Shown: positions 15,194 through 24,424, counted from the stretch's first letter. The stretch: DNA of 64,000 bases from Prauserella cavernicola (GCF_016595675.1 NZ_JAENJH010000013.1:1-64000), one strand, 5' to 3'. A program made the numbers and translations. The notes: generated from the sequence alone by a model not told the origin.

Positions 15194-16792
15194 TCAGTCC
15201 GGATCGACGCGCAGCACACTGCCCTCGCCGGTGGCGGAGACGTAGAGCGCGCCCTCCGGGCCCACCGCGACCCCCGCGAACTGCCGTGGCACGCCCGGCA
15301 GGCCGTGACTGAACAACGCGGGCGGCTCTCGGGTGGCCCCCGCCGGAAGTCCCAGCGCGAGGTCGTCCACCGCGATCCCGCGCTCGCCGGTGTCCGGGTC
15401 GATCGCCAGCACCCGCCGCCGTCCGCTCTCCACCACCAGCAGCTCGCCGTCGCGGATCGTGAGGCCCTGCGGTGCGTCCAGTCCGTCCACGACGGACACC
15501 GGGGTGCCGTCGTCGATCCGCAGCACGGCCCCGAGGTCCTCGTCGCTGACGTACCAGCGCTGCCGGGTGTCTACTGCGACATCGACCGGGCGGCTGAGCC
15601 CGTTGGCGACCACTCGCACGTCCTCGGCGGTGCCGCCGCCGAGCGCCACGACGCGCCCTGCTCCGGACTCGGCCACCAGCAGCGTGCCGTCGGGGCGCAC
15701 CGCGAGACCGCACGGCGCGGCCAGCCCACGCGCCCGGACCGTGACCTCGCCGCTGCGCGGGTCGTAGGTCGACACGTCGCCGTACTGGGACGTGACGTGC
15801 ACCAGCTCCCCGTCGGCCACGACACCGTGGCTGAACAGGAACAGCTCCCGCGTGCTCACCGCGTCGCCGTCGACACTGGCGAGGCGGTAGTGGTCGGCGG
15901 TGAACACGGTGCCGGCGCGGTCGACGGCGACGCCGTAGGGCCCGCCGAGCCCCTGCGGCACGACCTGGCGGGTGCGGCCGTCCTCGTGCAGCTCGGCGAT
16001 CCCGCCGCTGGCGAAGCTGGACACGAACATGCGGTTGTCGTCGTCGAACGCGGCGTTGTCGAGGCCCACCACGCCGCTTTCCACCACCGAGCGCCGTCCG
16101 CTGTCGAGCTCGATGCGCGTCACGAACCCGGCGGCGCCCCGCGACAGCACGAGCAGCACGCCGCCCCTGTCGAACCGCACCGCGACCGGTTCGTGCACCT
16201 CGCCGGCCACCAGTTCGGGCTCGCCGCCGTCGGGCGAGACCCGGAAGACCTGTCCCGTCAGCATGTGCGGGTAGTAGAGGAACCCGTCAGGGCCCAGCTG
16301 CATCGCGTTGCCCATCGCGAGCCCGTCCGCGAGCACCACGGGCTTGGCGTCCTGGTCCCGCGGGAACAGTTCCAGCACGCGGCCGTCCATGCGCATCTCG
16401 TTGACGAACAGCCGCTCGCCCGCGCACGCGATGCCGTTGGGCAGCGCCACATCGCCGGAGACGAGCGTGTACTCGCCGCCGGGATCGCGCCGCCACACCC
16501 GGCCGGGCACGAGGTCGGTGATGTACATCGACCCGTCGGGGCCGAACGCCAGGTCGTCTGGCGAGGCGACCGGCCCGTCGGCGGGCACCACGACCTCGAC
16601 GTCGCCCGAGGCCACGTCCACGGCGCTGATCTGCCCGGCCAGGAACTGCGCCACGTAGAGCCTGCCGTCGGGGCCGAACGCCACGCCGTTGGAGCCCCAC
16701 AGGCGGCTCGGCGGGGTCAGCCGGGTCACGCCGTCGCCGCCGCGCGGCCGGACGGGACCGAACCGGCTGGGCCGGACGGGATCAGTCGGCAT
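15194..16792 (-). CDS. SMP-30/NHL-type beta-propeller protein, possible lactonase
   Basis: A 532-residue protein made of repeated propeller blades. Examples are SNGVAFGPDGRLYVAQ, DDLAFGPDGSMYITD, PNGIACAGERLFVNE, NAMQLGPDGFLYYP, CGLAVRPDGTLLVAES and GVAVGPEGALYVSA. Enough blades are present for two six-bladed propellers in tandem. The PNG/DN turns resemble the metal-binding loops of SMP-30/gluconolactonase enzymes. No signal peptide is visible, so it should be cytoplasmic. It overlaps the end of the Baeyer-Villiger gene by eleven bases. A hydrolase for the lactone product is the attractive role, but it is inferred. ATG 16792 is taken; a downstream GTG could also serve. Confidence 0.7.
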   Translation of the reverse strand: MPTDPVRPSRFGPVRPRGGDGVTRLTPPSRLWGSNGVAFGPDGRLYVAQFLAGQISAVDVASGDVEVVVPADGPVASPDDLAFGPDGSMYITDLVPGRVWRRDPGGEYTLVSGDVALPNGIACAGERLFVNEMRMDGRVLELFPRDQDAKPVVLADGLAMGNAMQLGPDGFLYYPHMLTGQVFRVSPDGGEPELVAGEVHEPVAVRFDRGGVLLVLSRGAAGFVTRIELDSGRRSVVESGVVGLDNAAFDDDNRMFVSSFASGGIAELHEDGRTRQVVPQGLGGPYGVAVDRAGTVFTADHYRLASVDGDAVSTRELFLFSHGVVADGELVHVTSQYGDVSTYDPRSGEVTVRARGLAAPCGLAVRPDGTLLVAESGAGRVVALGGGTAEDVRVVANGLSRPVDVAVDTRQRWYVSDEDLGAVLRIDDGTPVSVVDGLDAPQGLTIRDGELLVVESGRRRVLAIDPDTGERGIAVDDLALGLPAGATREPPALFSHGLPGVPRQFAGVAVGPEGALYVSATGEGSVLRVDPD

Positions 16793-18581
16793 CGGCGAAC
16801 ACCTCGTCCATGCCGCCGTCCTCGCGCCACCGGCGCAGCAGTTCGTGGAACACCACGGGCCCGTCACCGAACGACTGCCGACGACGTCTCGGCCCGCCCT
16901 CGTTGTTGTAGTAGCCCGGCGTGCACTCGTCGAGGAACGTCTCCAGGTCGGGCGACTTCTGTTCGATCGTGCGGACCCAGGCCGCCTCGGCCTCGACGCT
17001 CGGCTCGACCCGCGTGGCCCCGCGCTTGCGGGCCTCGGTGACCACACCGGCGACGTGGATCGCCTGCTCGTCGAGGATGTGCACGAAGTTGACGGAGCTG
17101 GCGTTCTGCAGCGGGCCGAGGTGGAACAGGTTCGGGAAACCGTTGCTGTAGAAGCCGTGCAGGGTCTTCGGGCCCTCGCGCCACGACGCCAGCAGCGGCA
17201 GCCCGTCGCGTCCGCGCACCGGCACGCGCCCGGTGAGCACGTCGGACTTCCCGACATCGAAACCGGTGGCGAAGATGATGCAGTCCACGGGGTACTCCTG
17301 CTCGCCGACCACCACCGACGTCTCGGTGACGCGCTCGATGCCGCCGTGGTCGGCGGTGTCGACCAGCGTGACGCCGGGCCGGTTGAACGCCTGCAGGTAC
17401 GAGTCGCTGAACGTCGGCCGCTTGCACGGGTAGCGGTACCAGGGCTTGAGCAGCTCCGCCGTCTCCGGGTCGTCCACGACGTCGTCCACGCGGGTGCGCA
17501 GCGCGTTCATCTTGTGGAAGTCCGCGATCTCCTCGAGACGTTCCCGTTCCTCGGCTGGCACGTCGTCGTAGGCGTTGGTCGGCACGAGGCTGTGCAGCAG
17601 CCGCGCGCTGCCCGTCCAGGCGTCGGACACGAGGTCGGTGTCCACCTCGCTGCCCGTGAGCACCGCGAGGAAGTTCTCCCTGCGCCGCCACTGCCAGCCC
17701 GGCTCCAGGGACGCGGCCCACTCCGGGTCGGTGCGCCGGTTGTCCCGGACATCCACAGTGGACGGTGTGCGCTGGAAGACGTAGAGCTGCTCGGCGGCCT
17801 CGGCCAGGTGCGGCACCACCTGGATCGCGGTGGCGCCCGTGCCCACGAGCGCCACGCGCTTGCCGGCCAGCCCGGTGAGTCCGCCCTCCGCGGATCCGCC
17901 CGTGTAGTCGTAGTCCCAGCGGCTGGTGTGGAACGTGTGCCCGGCGAAGGTCTCGATGCCGGGGATGCCCGGTAGCTTGGGCCGGTCGAGTGTGCCGCTG
18001 GAGACCACCACGTAGCGCGCGCGGATGCGGTCGCCGCGGTCGGTGTGCACGACCCATTCCCGCTCGTCCCACGTCAGTTCGGTGACGCCGGTCTGGAAGC
18101 ACGCGTCGCGGTAGAGGTCGTAGTGCCTGCCGATCGCGCGGGCGTGCTCGCGGATCTCCTCGCCGGGCGAGTACCGCCACTCGGGCACGTAGCCGACCTC
18201 TTCGAGCAGGGGCAGGTAGACGTAGGACTCGATGTCGCAGTGGATGCCGGGGTAGCGGTTCCAGTACCAGGTGCCGCCGAAGTCGCCGCCCTTCTCGATC
18301 ACCCGGATGCTCTCGACGCCTGCCTCGCGCAGGCGCGCGCCGGTGAGCAGCCCGCCGAACCCGCCGCCCACGACCACCACCTCGACGCGGTCGCTCAGCG
18401 GCTCCCTGTCGAACTCCGGGTCGGCGTGCGGATCGTCGGCGTAGTAACCGAAAGCGCCCTCGGGAGCCCGGTACTGCGCGGCGCCCTCGGGCCGGACGCG
18501 ACGGTCGCGTTCCGCGCGGTACCGCGCGCGCAGTGCGTCGGGGTCGAAGTCGGGGACGGGCGGAGGTTCCGGTGTCGACAT
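16782..18581 (-). CDS. Type I Baeyer-Villiger monooxygenase
   Basis: A 599-residue flavoprotein. FAD binds at VVVVGGGFGGLLTG (about 68-81) with GGTWYWNRYPG (102-112). The Baeyer-Villiger fingerprint F-x-G-x-x-x-H-x-x-x-W-D lies at 212-223 (FAGHTFHTSRWD). NADPH binds at VGTGATAIQ (246-254). Length and the roughly 60-residue N-terminal extension resemble the cyclopentadecanone/cyclododecanone group rather than the 540-residue cyclohexanone enzymes. It inserts one oxygen from O2 next to a ketone, giving an ester or lactone. ATG 18581 has AAGGG five bases upstream; GTG 18587 overlaps that site. The palindrome at 18602-18623 lies in its promoter. Confidence 0.9.
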   Translation of the reverse strand: MSTPEPPPVPDFDPDALRARYRAERDRRVRPEGAAQYRAPEGAFGYYADDPHADPEFDREPLSDRVEVVVVGGGFGGLLTGARLREAGVESIRVIEKGGDFGGTWYWNRYPGIHCDIESYVYLPLLEEVGYVPEWRYSPGEEIREHARAIGRHYDLYRDACFQTGVTELTWDEREWVVHTDRGDRIRARYVVVSSGTLDRPKLPGIPGIETFAGHTFHTSRWDYDYTGGSAEGGLTGLAGKRVALVGTGATAIQVVPHLAEAAEQLYVFQRTPSTVDVRDNRRTDPEWAASLEPGWQWRRRENFLAVLTGSEVDTDLVSDAWTGSARLLHSLVPTNAYDDVPAEERERLEEIADFHKMNALRTRVDDVVDDPETAELLKPWYRYPCKRPTFSDSYLQAFNRPGVTLVDTADHGGIERVTETSVVVGEQEYPVDCIIFATGFDVGKSDVLTGRVPVRGRDGLPLLASWREGPKTLHGFYSNGFPNLFHLGPLQNASSVNFVHILDEQAIHVAGVVTEARKRGATRVEPSVEAEAAWVRTIEQKSPDLETFLDECTPGYYNNEGGPRRRRQSFGDGPVVFHELLRRWREDGGMDEVFADAD

Positions 18582-18601
18582 GGGCACCCTTCTACGCTCA
18601 C

Positions 18602-18623
18602 TTAAATCAACTGATTGATTTAA
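18602..18623. promoter_or_regulatory. 22-bp operator between the monooxygenase and AhpD-like genes
   Basis: The arms TTAAATCAA and TTGATTTAA are perfect inverted repeats separated by CTGA. The site is 21 bases upstream of the monooxygenase start and about 160 bases upstream of the divergent AhpD-like gene. A near copy (19 of 22 bases the same) overlaps the promoter of the TetR-ferredoxin-P450 operon at 32685-32706. The form is that of a TetR-family operator. Confidence 0.7.
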
Positions 18624-18782
18624 CCGTAGCAGTGCGCGGTGAGAGGATCACCAACAGAGTCCGACAGATGTCGGCTTAAGGCCGTGACCACGGTCACATC
18701 CAACGCTGTCGCATTCGCGGCGGCTGCTCCGTCAGGGCTGTGTAGACCACGTAGACCGTGCACGACGACGGAGGAGATCGAC

Positions 18783-19256
18783 ATGGAAGCCCGGTTGAAC
18801 CTGTTCGGCAACAAGATCGCGGGCAAGTACCTGCGCCACCTCAACGCCGCGAACGCGGCGGTGTCGGAGTCGGGGCTGCCCGTAGCGACACAGGAACTGG
18901 TCAAGGTGCGCGCCAGCCAGATCAACGGCTGCGGTTTCTGCACCGACATGCACACCAAGGAGGCCGTGCACGCCGGTGAGACCCCGCAGCGGCTGTACCT
19001 GGTCGCCGCCTGGCGCGAGGCCACGGTCTTCACCGAGGCCGAGCGCGCCGCGCTCGAGCTGACCGAGCAGGGCACCCGCATCGCCGACGCCGCCGGTGGC
19101 GTCAGCGACGAGGCCTGGGAACTGGCCGCCAAGCACTACGACGAGGACCAGCTCGCCGCGCTCGTGGCCCTGATCGCCTCGATCAACGCCTACAACCGGC
19201 TGAACGTGCTGATCCAGCAGCCCGCGGGCGACTACCGGGTCGGCCAGTTCGGCTAG
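18783..19256 (+). CDS. AhpD/carboxymuconolactone decarboxylase-family protein
   Basis: A 157-residue all-helical protein. The peroxidase-type redox signature is E38, then C50-x-x-C53 with H57 (INGCGFCTDMHTKEA), as in AhpD-like alkylhydroperoxidases. It probably removes peroxides or works as a thiol-dependent reductase. Divergence from a flavin monooxygenase, which can leak peroxide, would fit that role. The ATG follows GGAGGAG at about six bases. Its stop shares the palindromic tetramer CTAG with the stop of the convergent GH106 gene. Confidence 0.85.
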   Translation: MEARLNLFGNKIAGKYLRHLNAANAAVSESGLPVATQELVKVRASQINGCGFCTDMHTKEAVHAGETPQRLYLVAAWREATVFTEAERAALELTEQGTRIADAAGGVSDEAWELAAKHYDEDQLAALVALIASINAYNRLNVLIQQPAGDYRVGQFG

Positions 19257-22156
19257 CGGCCCCGGGACTCGACGAGCCGCACCGGGCCGAGCAGACCCGA
19301 CGGCATCGGCTCCCACTGCTCGGGCGGGGTGGTGCGCCAGCGCAGGTAGTAGTTCGCCTGCAGCTCACCCCGCCGGGCGAGGTCCCGCACGCGGTTGGCC
19401 GCGAGGTTGGTGACGTCGAGCTCGAGGACGTTGCGGCCCGCCCGCAACAGGTCTCCCACCGGCAGCCGGAACGGCAGCGCCCATGCCGTGCCGAGGTCGT
19501 GGCCGTTGAGCCGCACCCGGGCGCACTCCCTGACATCGCCCAGGTCGAGCTCCCAGGTGCGGTGAGCGTCCGCAGTGGACAGTTCGAACGACGTGCCGTA
19601 GCTTCCGGTGCCGGAGAAGTTCGTCTCGGCCTCGCCCAGGTCGGTCCACGACACCAGCTCGGTCAGCGTGCGCTCGGCGGGCAGCGCGGGTCCGCCCTCG
19701 CGGAACCGCAGGGTCCACGGCCCCTCGATCGCCCGCTGCCTGCCGCTGGGCGCGAACACGGGGCTCACCGGGTCGGCGAGCCTGCGCCGCGCGAACGTCC
19801 GCAGGATCAGCGACTCGCCGGGATCCAGTGCGACCCGCACGTGCAGGCGGCCTCGCGACCATCGCGTCCTGGCTCGACCGTGGGTGTCGCGCAGCGCGTC
19901 GAGCGCGCCGACCGACACCGCGGGCGTGCCGAGCGGGAACCAATCGTCGACGCGCTCGGCCGTGGCGTTGACGAGGAAGTAGTGCCTGCCCTCGTCGTGG
20001 GTCCGGCGCAGCACGCGCAGTCCGGAGTCCGCGATCGGCTCGCGGCGCGCGTCTGTGGTGTTCAGCGCGTCGTCGACCGAGACGCCCGCCTCGGTCACCA
20101 CGATCCGGCCGCGGCCGACGCGGTAGGAGCCCCGCCCGGACGGCCTGCGCCGCAGCGCGTCGGTCAGCTCGGTGAGCCGCGCGCGCCGCGCGTCCAGGTC
20201 GGCCAGGCCGGGAACGTCGGACGGAAGTTCTCCGGCGAACACCACCGTGGCCCCGTCGGCGGCGAGGTCGTGCAGCCGCTCCAGGGTCTCCACCGGCATC
20301 AGCCGCGTGCCGGGCACCAGCACCACGGCGTAGTGGCCGTGGTCGTTGCGCACCCCCGAGCGCGAGCCGCGGAAACCGGCGAGCTGGCGGTCGGACACCC
20401 AGTCGAACTGCCAGCCGCGGCGCTCCAGTTCCCGCGCCACGGCACCGGCGCCGCTCGGGTGGTCGTACATCCACTCGGTGCCCTGCCACGTGAAGTCCGG
20501 GGTCAGCTCGGGGTCCTCGGCCCCGTCGCCGAGTCCGCCGTCGGTCTCGGCCCACAGATCGTGCTGCGAGAAGTAGACGAGCACGTCGTTGTCGTGCTCG
20601 CCGCTCTGCAGCACGGACTGGCAGCGGGTGAGGTAGCCGGTGAGCTCGGGAAGATCGCCCCACAACGGGTTGGCGGGCTGCAGTTCCGTGGCCGCGTAGA
20701 AGGCCAGGCCCGGCCACGGCGCGTCCTCGGGGGAGTAGGCGGTGCCGTGGAAGACGACGTGGTTGATGCCCGCTGTGAAGAGCAGGTCCAGCGTCGGCTT
20801 GGCCTGCGACAGCGAGACGTGGAAGTGCTCGTCGCGCCACGTGAGGCTCTCGGCGCCGACGAGCCGTTTGCCCAGTACGTGCGCGGGCGACGACGCGCAC
20901 CGCCACACCAGCGACACCGGCGGCTCGGCCGGGCCCGCGCCCTCGCGCAGGCCGGGAATCGGCAGGATCTGACCACCGAGGAACTCGGTCTCGGGGATGT
21001 CGGCGGCGCCGTAGACGTCGAGCAGGTGCGCGGGGGAGCCGTGCGCCTGGTTGCGGGTCTGCCAGCCTCGTGCCTCGCTCCACTCGGTCCAGGGCTGGGC
21101 GAAGCGTTCCAGGAACAGGTCCGAGAACGTCTCGCGGACGTCGGAGAGCACCCGCGAGCGGGTGTCCTCGGTGCCCGCGTCGCCGAAGACCTCGGGCAGG
21201 TGCGGCACCAGGTCGTAGCCGCGCAGCCGCGCGAACTCGGCGACCGCGTCGCGCGTCCAGTCGGTGCGTTCCAGCTCGAACGAGTCGTGGAACAGCGCGC
21301 GGATGCCGCGCGGGCCCTCGCCGAGCGCGGTGCCGAAGTTCTCCAGGTGGTGCTGGATCGACTCGGCGTCGAAGTAGTTGGCCATGAGCCCCTTGCCGCC
21401 GGGGCCTGCCCGCTCGACGCGTTTGAGCACGAGGCCGCTGAACACCGCGGTCAGCTGCCAGTGCCCGGCCGGGGCCGTCCAGTCGAGCGTGCCGTCCGCG
21501 CCGACGCGCGCGGTGAGGTCGACAGTGTCGCCGCCGGTCTTCTCCGTCGCGACGAGTGCCACGAGCGGGGGTTCGGGCAGCGGGTCCATCGGCGGTCGCA
21601 GGTCGGGCCGCGACAGCAGTTCCTCGTCGAGCAGGTCCGGGTGCGGTGGCTGCGTGGTCCGGACCGGAGCCGGAAGTCGTTGCCCCTCACCGAGTTCCCA
21701 GAACTCCGTGAGCGCGCGGCCGGCGCTGAGTTCCGGCGAGATCCACGGCCCGCCGAACGTCCAGCCGGAGCCGGTGGTCAGGTCCACGCCCAGTCCGTGC
21801 TCGCCGGCGTGGCGGGTGGTGGCGTCGAGCGCGGCGAGCCAGTCGTCGCCGAGGTAGGTGAGCACGCGGTCCTCGTAGCCCTGTGCCTCGTAGATCGGCT
21901 GGATCTCGACGCCACCGAAGCCGACATCGGCGAACTGCCGCAGGTGCCGCGCGAGCCCGTCCTCGGTGACCGCGCTGCCCAGCCACCACCAGCGGGTCCA
22001 CGGCCGCGTCTCGGCGGTGAACGGCGACCAGCCAAGCGCGCCCCGGGGCGCCGTCGCGGCGACCGGCCGGGTGGCGGCGGTTCCCGTGCCCACCCTGGCC
22101 ACGGCGACGGACACCGCCAGCGCGGCCGAACCACGGAGCACATCACGTCGGCGCAT
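19253..22156 (-). CDS. Exported alpha-L-rhamnosidase-like glycoside hydrolase (GH106 type)
   Basis: A 967-residue protein. It opens with a Tat-like signal (MRRRDVLRGSAALAVSVAVARVG, twin Arg in RRRD). The GH106-like catalytic start follows: RPWTRWWWLGSAVTEDGLARHLRQFADVGFGGVEI, with LTTGSGWTFGGPWISPE. A beta-sandwich region near the C-terminus (GTGSYGTSFEL...CARVRLNGHDLGTAWALPFRLPVGDLLRAGRNVLELDVTN) looks carbohydrate-binding. It should release rhamnose from plant or microbial glycosides outside the cell. ATG 22156 follows GAGGAG at seven bases; ATG 22171 is the alternative. A LacI-type operator candidate lies upstream. Confidence 0.82.
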   Translation of the reverse strand: MRRRDVLRGSAALAVSVAVARVGTGTAATRPVAATAPRGALGWSPFTAETRPWTRWWWLGSAVTEDGLARHLRQFADVGFGGVEIQPIYEAQGYEDRVLTYLGDDWLAALDATTRHAGEHGLGVDLTTGSGWTFGGPWISPELSAGRALTEFWELGEGQRLPAPVRTTQPPHPDLLDEELLSRPDLRPPMDPLPEPPLVALVATEKTGGDTVDLTARVGADGTLDWTAPAGHWQLTAVFSGLVLKRVERAGPGGKGLMANYFDAESIQHHLENFGTALGEGPRGIRALFHDSFELERTDWTRDAVAEFARLRGYDLVPHLPEVFGDAGTEDTRSRVLSDVRETFSDLFLERFAQPWTEWSEARGWQTRNQAHGSPAHLLDVYGAADIPETEFLGGQILPIPGLREGAGPAEPPVSLVWRCASSPAHVLGKRLVGAESLTWRDEHFHVSLSQAKPTLDLLFTAGINHVVFHGTAYSPEDAPWPGLAFYAATELQPANPLWGDLPELTGYLTRCQSVLQSGEHDNDVLVYFSQHDLWAETDGGLGDGAEDPELTPDFTWQGTEWMYDHPSGAGAVARELERRGWQFDWVSDRQLAGFRGSRSGVRNDHGHYAVVLVPGTRLMPVETLERLHDLAADGATVVFAGELPSDVPGLADLDARRARLTELTDALRRRPSGRGSYRVGRGRIVVTEAGVSVDDALNTTDARREPIADSGLRVLRRTHDEGRHYFLVNATAERVDDWFPLGTPAVSVGALDALRDTHGRARTRWSRGRLHVRVALDPGESLILRTFARRRLADPVSPVFAPSGRQRAIEGPWTLRFREGGPALPAERTLTELVSWTDLGEAETNFSGTGSYGTSFELSTADAHRTWELDLGDVRECARVRLNGHDLGTAWALPFRLPVGDLLRAGRNVLELDVTNLAANRVRDLARRGELQANYYLRWRTTPPEQWEPMPSGLLGPVRLVESRGR

Positions 22157-22344
22157 CTGCACACTCCTCATCGAGTCCGAGATCGAACGTCCGAGCGCGA
22201 CGAGGTTCCACTGTGGCCGCTCTCGGACAGAGATAATCCTTGGGGCGCGGGGCTAGTCGACGGTGGAGAGACGTCGATCCGGAAAGGACACGGGTGAGGC
22301 CACTGCGCCTGTCCCTTCGTCGCCGTCGACCGTGAAGCGACTTT

Positions 22345-22357
22345 TTGAATCGTTTCA
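22345..22357 (-). promoter_or_regulatory. LacI-type operator candidate upstream of the rhamnosidase gene
   Basis: TTGAATCGTTTCA has TGAA and TTCA half-sites around a central CG step, as in LacI-family sugar operators. It lies about 190 bases before the rhamnosidase start. The interval 22157-22426 otherwise holds no gene that I can support. No LacI-family regulator is present in the window. Confidence 0.35.
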
Positions 22358-22426
22358 CTCAGGTTGGCAACCATGTTTGCCCGAGCGCGAGTGCGCTGTC
22401 AAGCCTGGAGTGCGCGCGCCACCGGG

Positions 22427-23161
22427 TCAGCGCAACGCCGGACCGCGCCGCGGCAGAGGGTGGCCGAGCAGGGCCAGGTACTCGCCGACGCGGGTGGCGG
22501 CGTGCAACATCGCCAGGCCCTGTGCGGTCAGTTTCGCTTGCCAGCTCCCCAAAGCGTCCGCCAGCGCCTCGGTGCCGCCCGCGGTGCGGATCTGCTCGAC
22601 GACGCCGGCGATGTGCTCCAGCAGGTACCCGCCGCGGCGCAGCAGGTGCGCGAGCTCGGCGTCGCGGACGTCGACCGCGTGATAGCGGCGGTAGCCTGCC
22701 TGGTCGCGCTCGGGAGTGAGCACGCCGTGGCTCTCCCAGTTGCGCAGTGTCGCCGGGGTGACGCGCAGCCTGCGGGCGAGCTCGCCGACGCTCAACGGCC
22801 CTCCCGCCGGTTCCGCCGCGGTGCGGGGCTGTTCGGTCAGGTGGCCGACGGCCAGACGGACCGCGTCGAGCGTCTCGCGGTCGCGCAGCAGCTGGCTGTG
22901 CCCGCGGTCGATGACCGTGAGCACCTCGTCGAGCGCGCCACCGTTGAGCGCGGTCATGATCTCGCCGCCCACCGCGTAGCCGTAGGCGGGCAGCAGCGCG
23001 AGGTAGGCGCGCAGCGCGGCCACGTGCACCTCGGTGTACATCCGGTAGCCGCTCGCGGTGCGCTCGGCCGCGGGCAGGAACCCGTCGCGCTCGTAGTTGC
23101 GCACCGCCTGGGTCGAGATGCCGTGCTCGCGGGCGAGGTCGGTCGGTCGCAAGGTCTTCAC
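22427..23161 (-). CDS. MerR-family regulator with two HTH domains (TioE-like)
   Basis: A 244-residue regulator with two MerR-type DNA-binding domains. The first is at residues 4-75 (RPTDLAREHGISTQAVRNYERDGFLPAAERTASGYRMY). The second is at about 122-190 (LSVGELARRLRVTPATLRNWESHGVLTPERDQAGYRRY). The second domain is the better match to canonical MerR. This two-domain layout is that of the TioE group. No cysteine metal-binding loop is visible, so it does not look like a metal sensor. The start is GTG 23161 with no convincing Shine-Dalgarno site. It is divergent from the erythromycin-esterase homologue and probably controls it through the palindrome between them. Confidence 0.82.
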   Translation of the reverse strand: MKTLRPTDLAREHGISTQAVRNYERDGFLPAAERTASGYRMYTEVHVAALRAYLALLPAYGYAVGGEIMTALNGGALDEVLTVIDRGHSQLLRDRETLDAVRLAVGHLTEQPRTAAEPAGGPLSVGELARRLRVTPATLRNWESHGVLTPERDQAGYRRYHAVDVRDAELAHLLRRGGYLLEHIAGVVEQIRTAGGTEALADALGSWQAKLTAQGLAMLHAATRVGEYLALLGHPLPRRGPALR

Positions 23162-23179
23162 CGGTTTGAGACTTTACCG

Positions 23180-23195
23180 CACGTCTACTGACGTG
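23180..23195. promoter_or_regulatory. Palindromic operator in the merR/esterase divergent promoter
   Basis: CACGTC and GACGTG form a perfect inverted repeat around TACT. The site is centred between the divergent starts at 23161 and 23244, as expected for a MerR-type activator or repressor of its neighbour. Confidence 0.5.
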
Positions 23196-23243
23196 TTCTC
23201 GGAGCAAGTTTCAACGTGGATGTCAACGATACGATCGAGCCAC

Positions 23244-24410
23244 ATGAGTCAGGACCTGCGACACCTCTCGGCCACCCCGGGCGACCTGCTCGCCTTCGGG
23301 GAACCCGCCCACGCGGAACCCGCCTTCGGCTGGATCCGCAACGAGCTCTTCCTCGGACTCGCCGGGTGCGGCTTCCGTTCGATCGTGCTGGAGACCGATC
23401 GCGTCGCCGCATTCATGGTGGACGACTACGTCCGCCACGGCCAGGGTGATCTGGACACGGTGCTGCGCCACGGTTTCTCCCACGGCTTCGGACAGGCGGA
23501 GAGCAACCGGCAGCTCGTCTGCCGGATGCGCGAGTACAACCGGTGCCGCCCGGCCGGGCGGCGGCTGGCCTTCCACGGCTTCGATGCCCCGACGGACCTG
23601 GCGAGCGCGCCCAGCCCGCTGCGCTACCTCGAGCACGCCCGCGCCTACCTCGGCGAGGAGCTGGACCTCGCTGCCCTCGCCGGCGACGACGAGCGGTGGA
23701 GCCGCCAGGAGGCGGTGCCGAACGCGGCGGACTCGGTCGGCGCCACACCCGAGGCGTCGAGGTTGCGCGTGCTCGCCGACGACCTGCTCACCGCGCTGCA
23801 CACCCGCGCGCCGGAGCTGATCGCGGCGACCTCCCGCGCCGACTGGTTGCGGGCCAGGACCCACCTGAACGCCGGGATCGGGTTGCTGCGCTACCACCGG
23901 ACCTCGGCCGAGCCGGGGGAGCAGGGCGCGCGGCTGTCGCGCCAGTCGGCCGTTCGGGACGCGCTCATGGCCCGGAACCTGCTCGAGCTCGCCGAGTTCG
24001 AGGCGCGCCGGGGGCCGGCACTGGTGTTCGCGCACAACCTGCACCTGCAGCGCAACCGCAGCTCCTGGCGGCTCGGGGATCTCGACGTCTCCTGGAACGG
24101 CGCGGGTTCGATCGTCGCGCCACTGCTGGGGCAGCGCTACACGTTCGTCGCGGGCAGCCTCGGCCGCAGCGACGCGCTGGGCCTCGGCGAGCCGGCCGCC
24201 GACACCTACGAGGGCAGGCTCCAGCACCGCGACGGCGGCTGGAACCTCGTGGCGGAGACCGCCGTCGGCCCCGCGCGCACCCGCACCGACCTCGACCCCG
24301 GCCAGGGCTATGTCCCGCTCGACGACGCGACCGTCGCCGGAGCCGACGCGCTGCTGCACGTGCCCGACGGAGCCGCCGTCGCGGCGCGCGAGCGTGTCAC
24401 GATGAGGTGA
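23244..24410 (+). CDS. Erythromycin esterase-family protein
   Basis: A 388-residue homologue of the Ere/PF05139 family. It has DLLAFGEPAHAEPAFGWIRNELF near the N-terminus, SIVLETDR, a central RLAFHGFDAPTDL segment, and VFAHNLHLQRNRSSW with the conserved active-site His region. Ere enzymes hydrolyse the macrolactone of 14-membered macrolides. Many actinobacterial relatives have unknown substrates, so macrolide resistance should not be assumed. A dedicated divergent MerR regulator suggests induction by a small molecule. The methyltransferase gene follows nine bases after the first of its two possible starts. Confidence 0.8.
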   Translation: MSQDLRHLSATPGDLLAFGEPAHAEPAFGWIRNELFLGLAGCGFRSIVLETDRVAAFMVDDYVRHGQGDLDTVLRHGFSHGFGQAESNRQLVCRMREYNRCRPAGRRLAFHGFDAPTDLASAPSPLRYLEHARAYLGEELDLAALAGDDERWSRQEAVPNAADSVGATPEASRLRVLADDLLTALHTRAPELIAATSRADWLRARTHLNAGIGLLRYHRTSAEPGEQGARLSRQSAVRDALMARNLLELAEFEARRGPALVFAHNLHLQRNRSSWRLGDLDVSWNGAGSIVAPLLGQRYTFVAGSLGRSDALGLGEPAADTYEGRLQHRDGGWNLVAETAVGPARTRTDLDPGQGYVPLDDATVAGADALLHVPDGAAVAARERVTMR

Positions 24411-24424
24411 GGGAGGCGATGACG

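Noticed and set aside
19499-22297. 932-codon plus-strand frame over the rhamnosidase gene
   Set aside because: It is antisense to a strong GH106-type gene. Its composition (Arg, Gly, Ala, His, Gln) is typical of a shadow frame.
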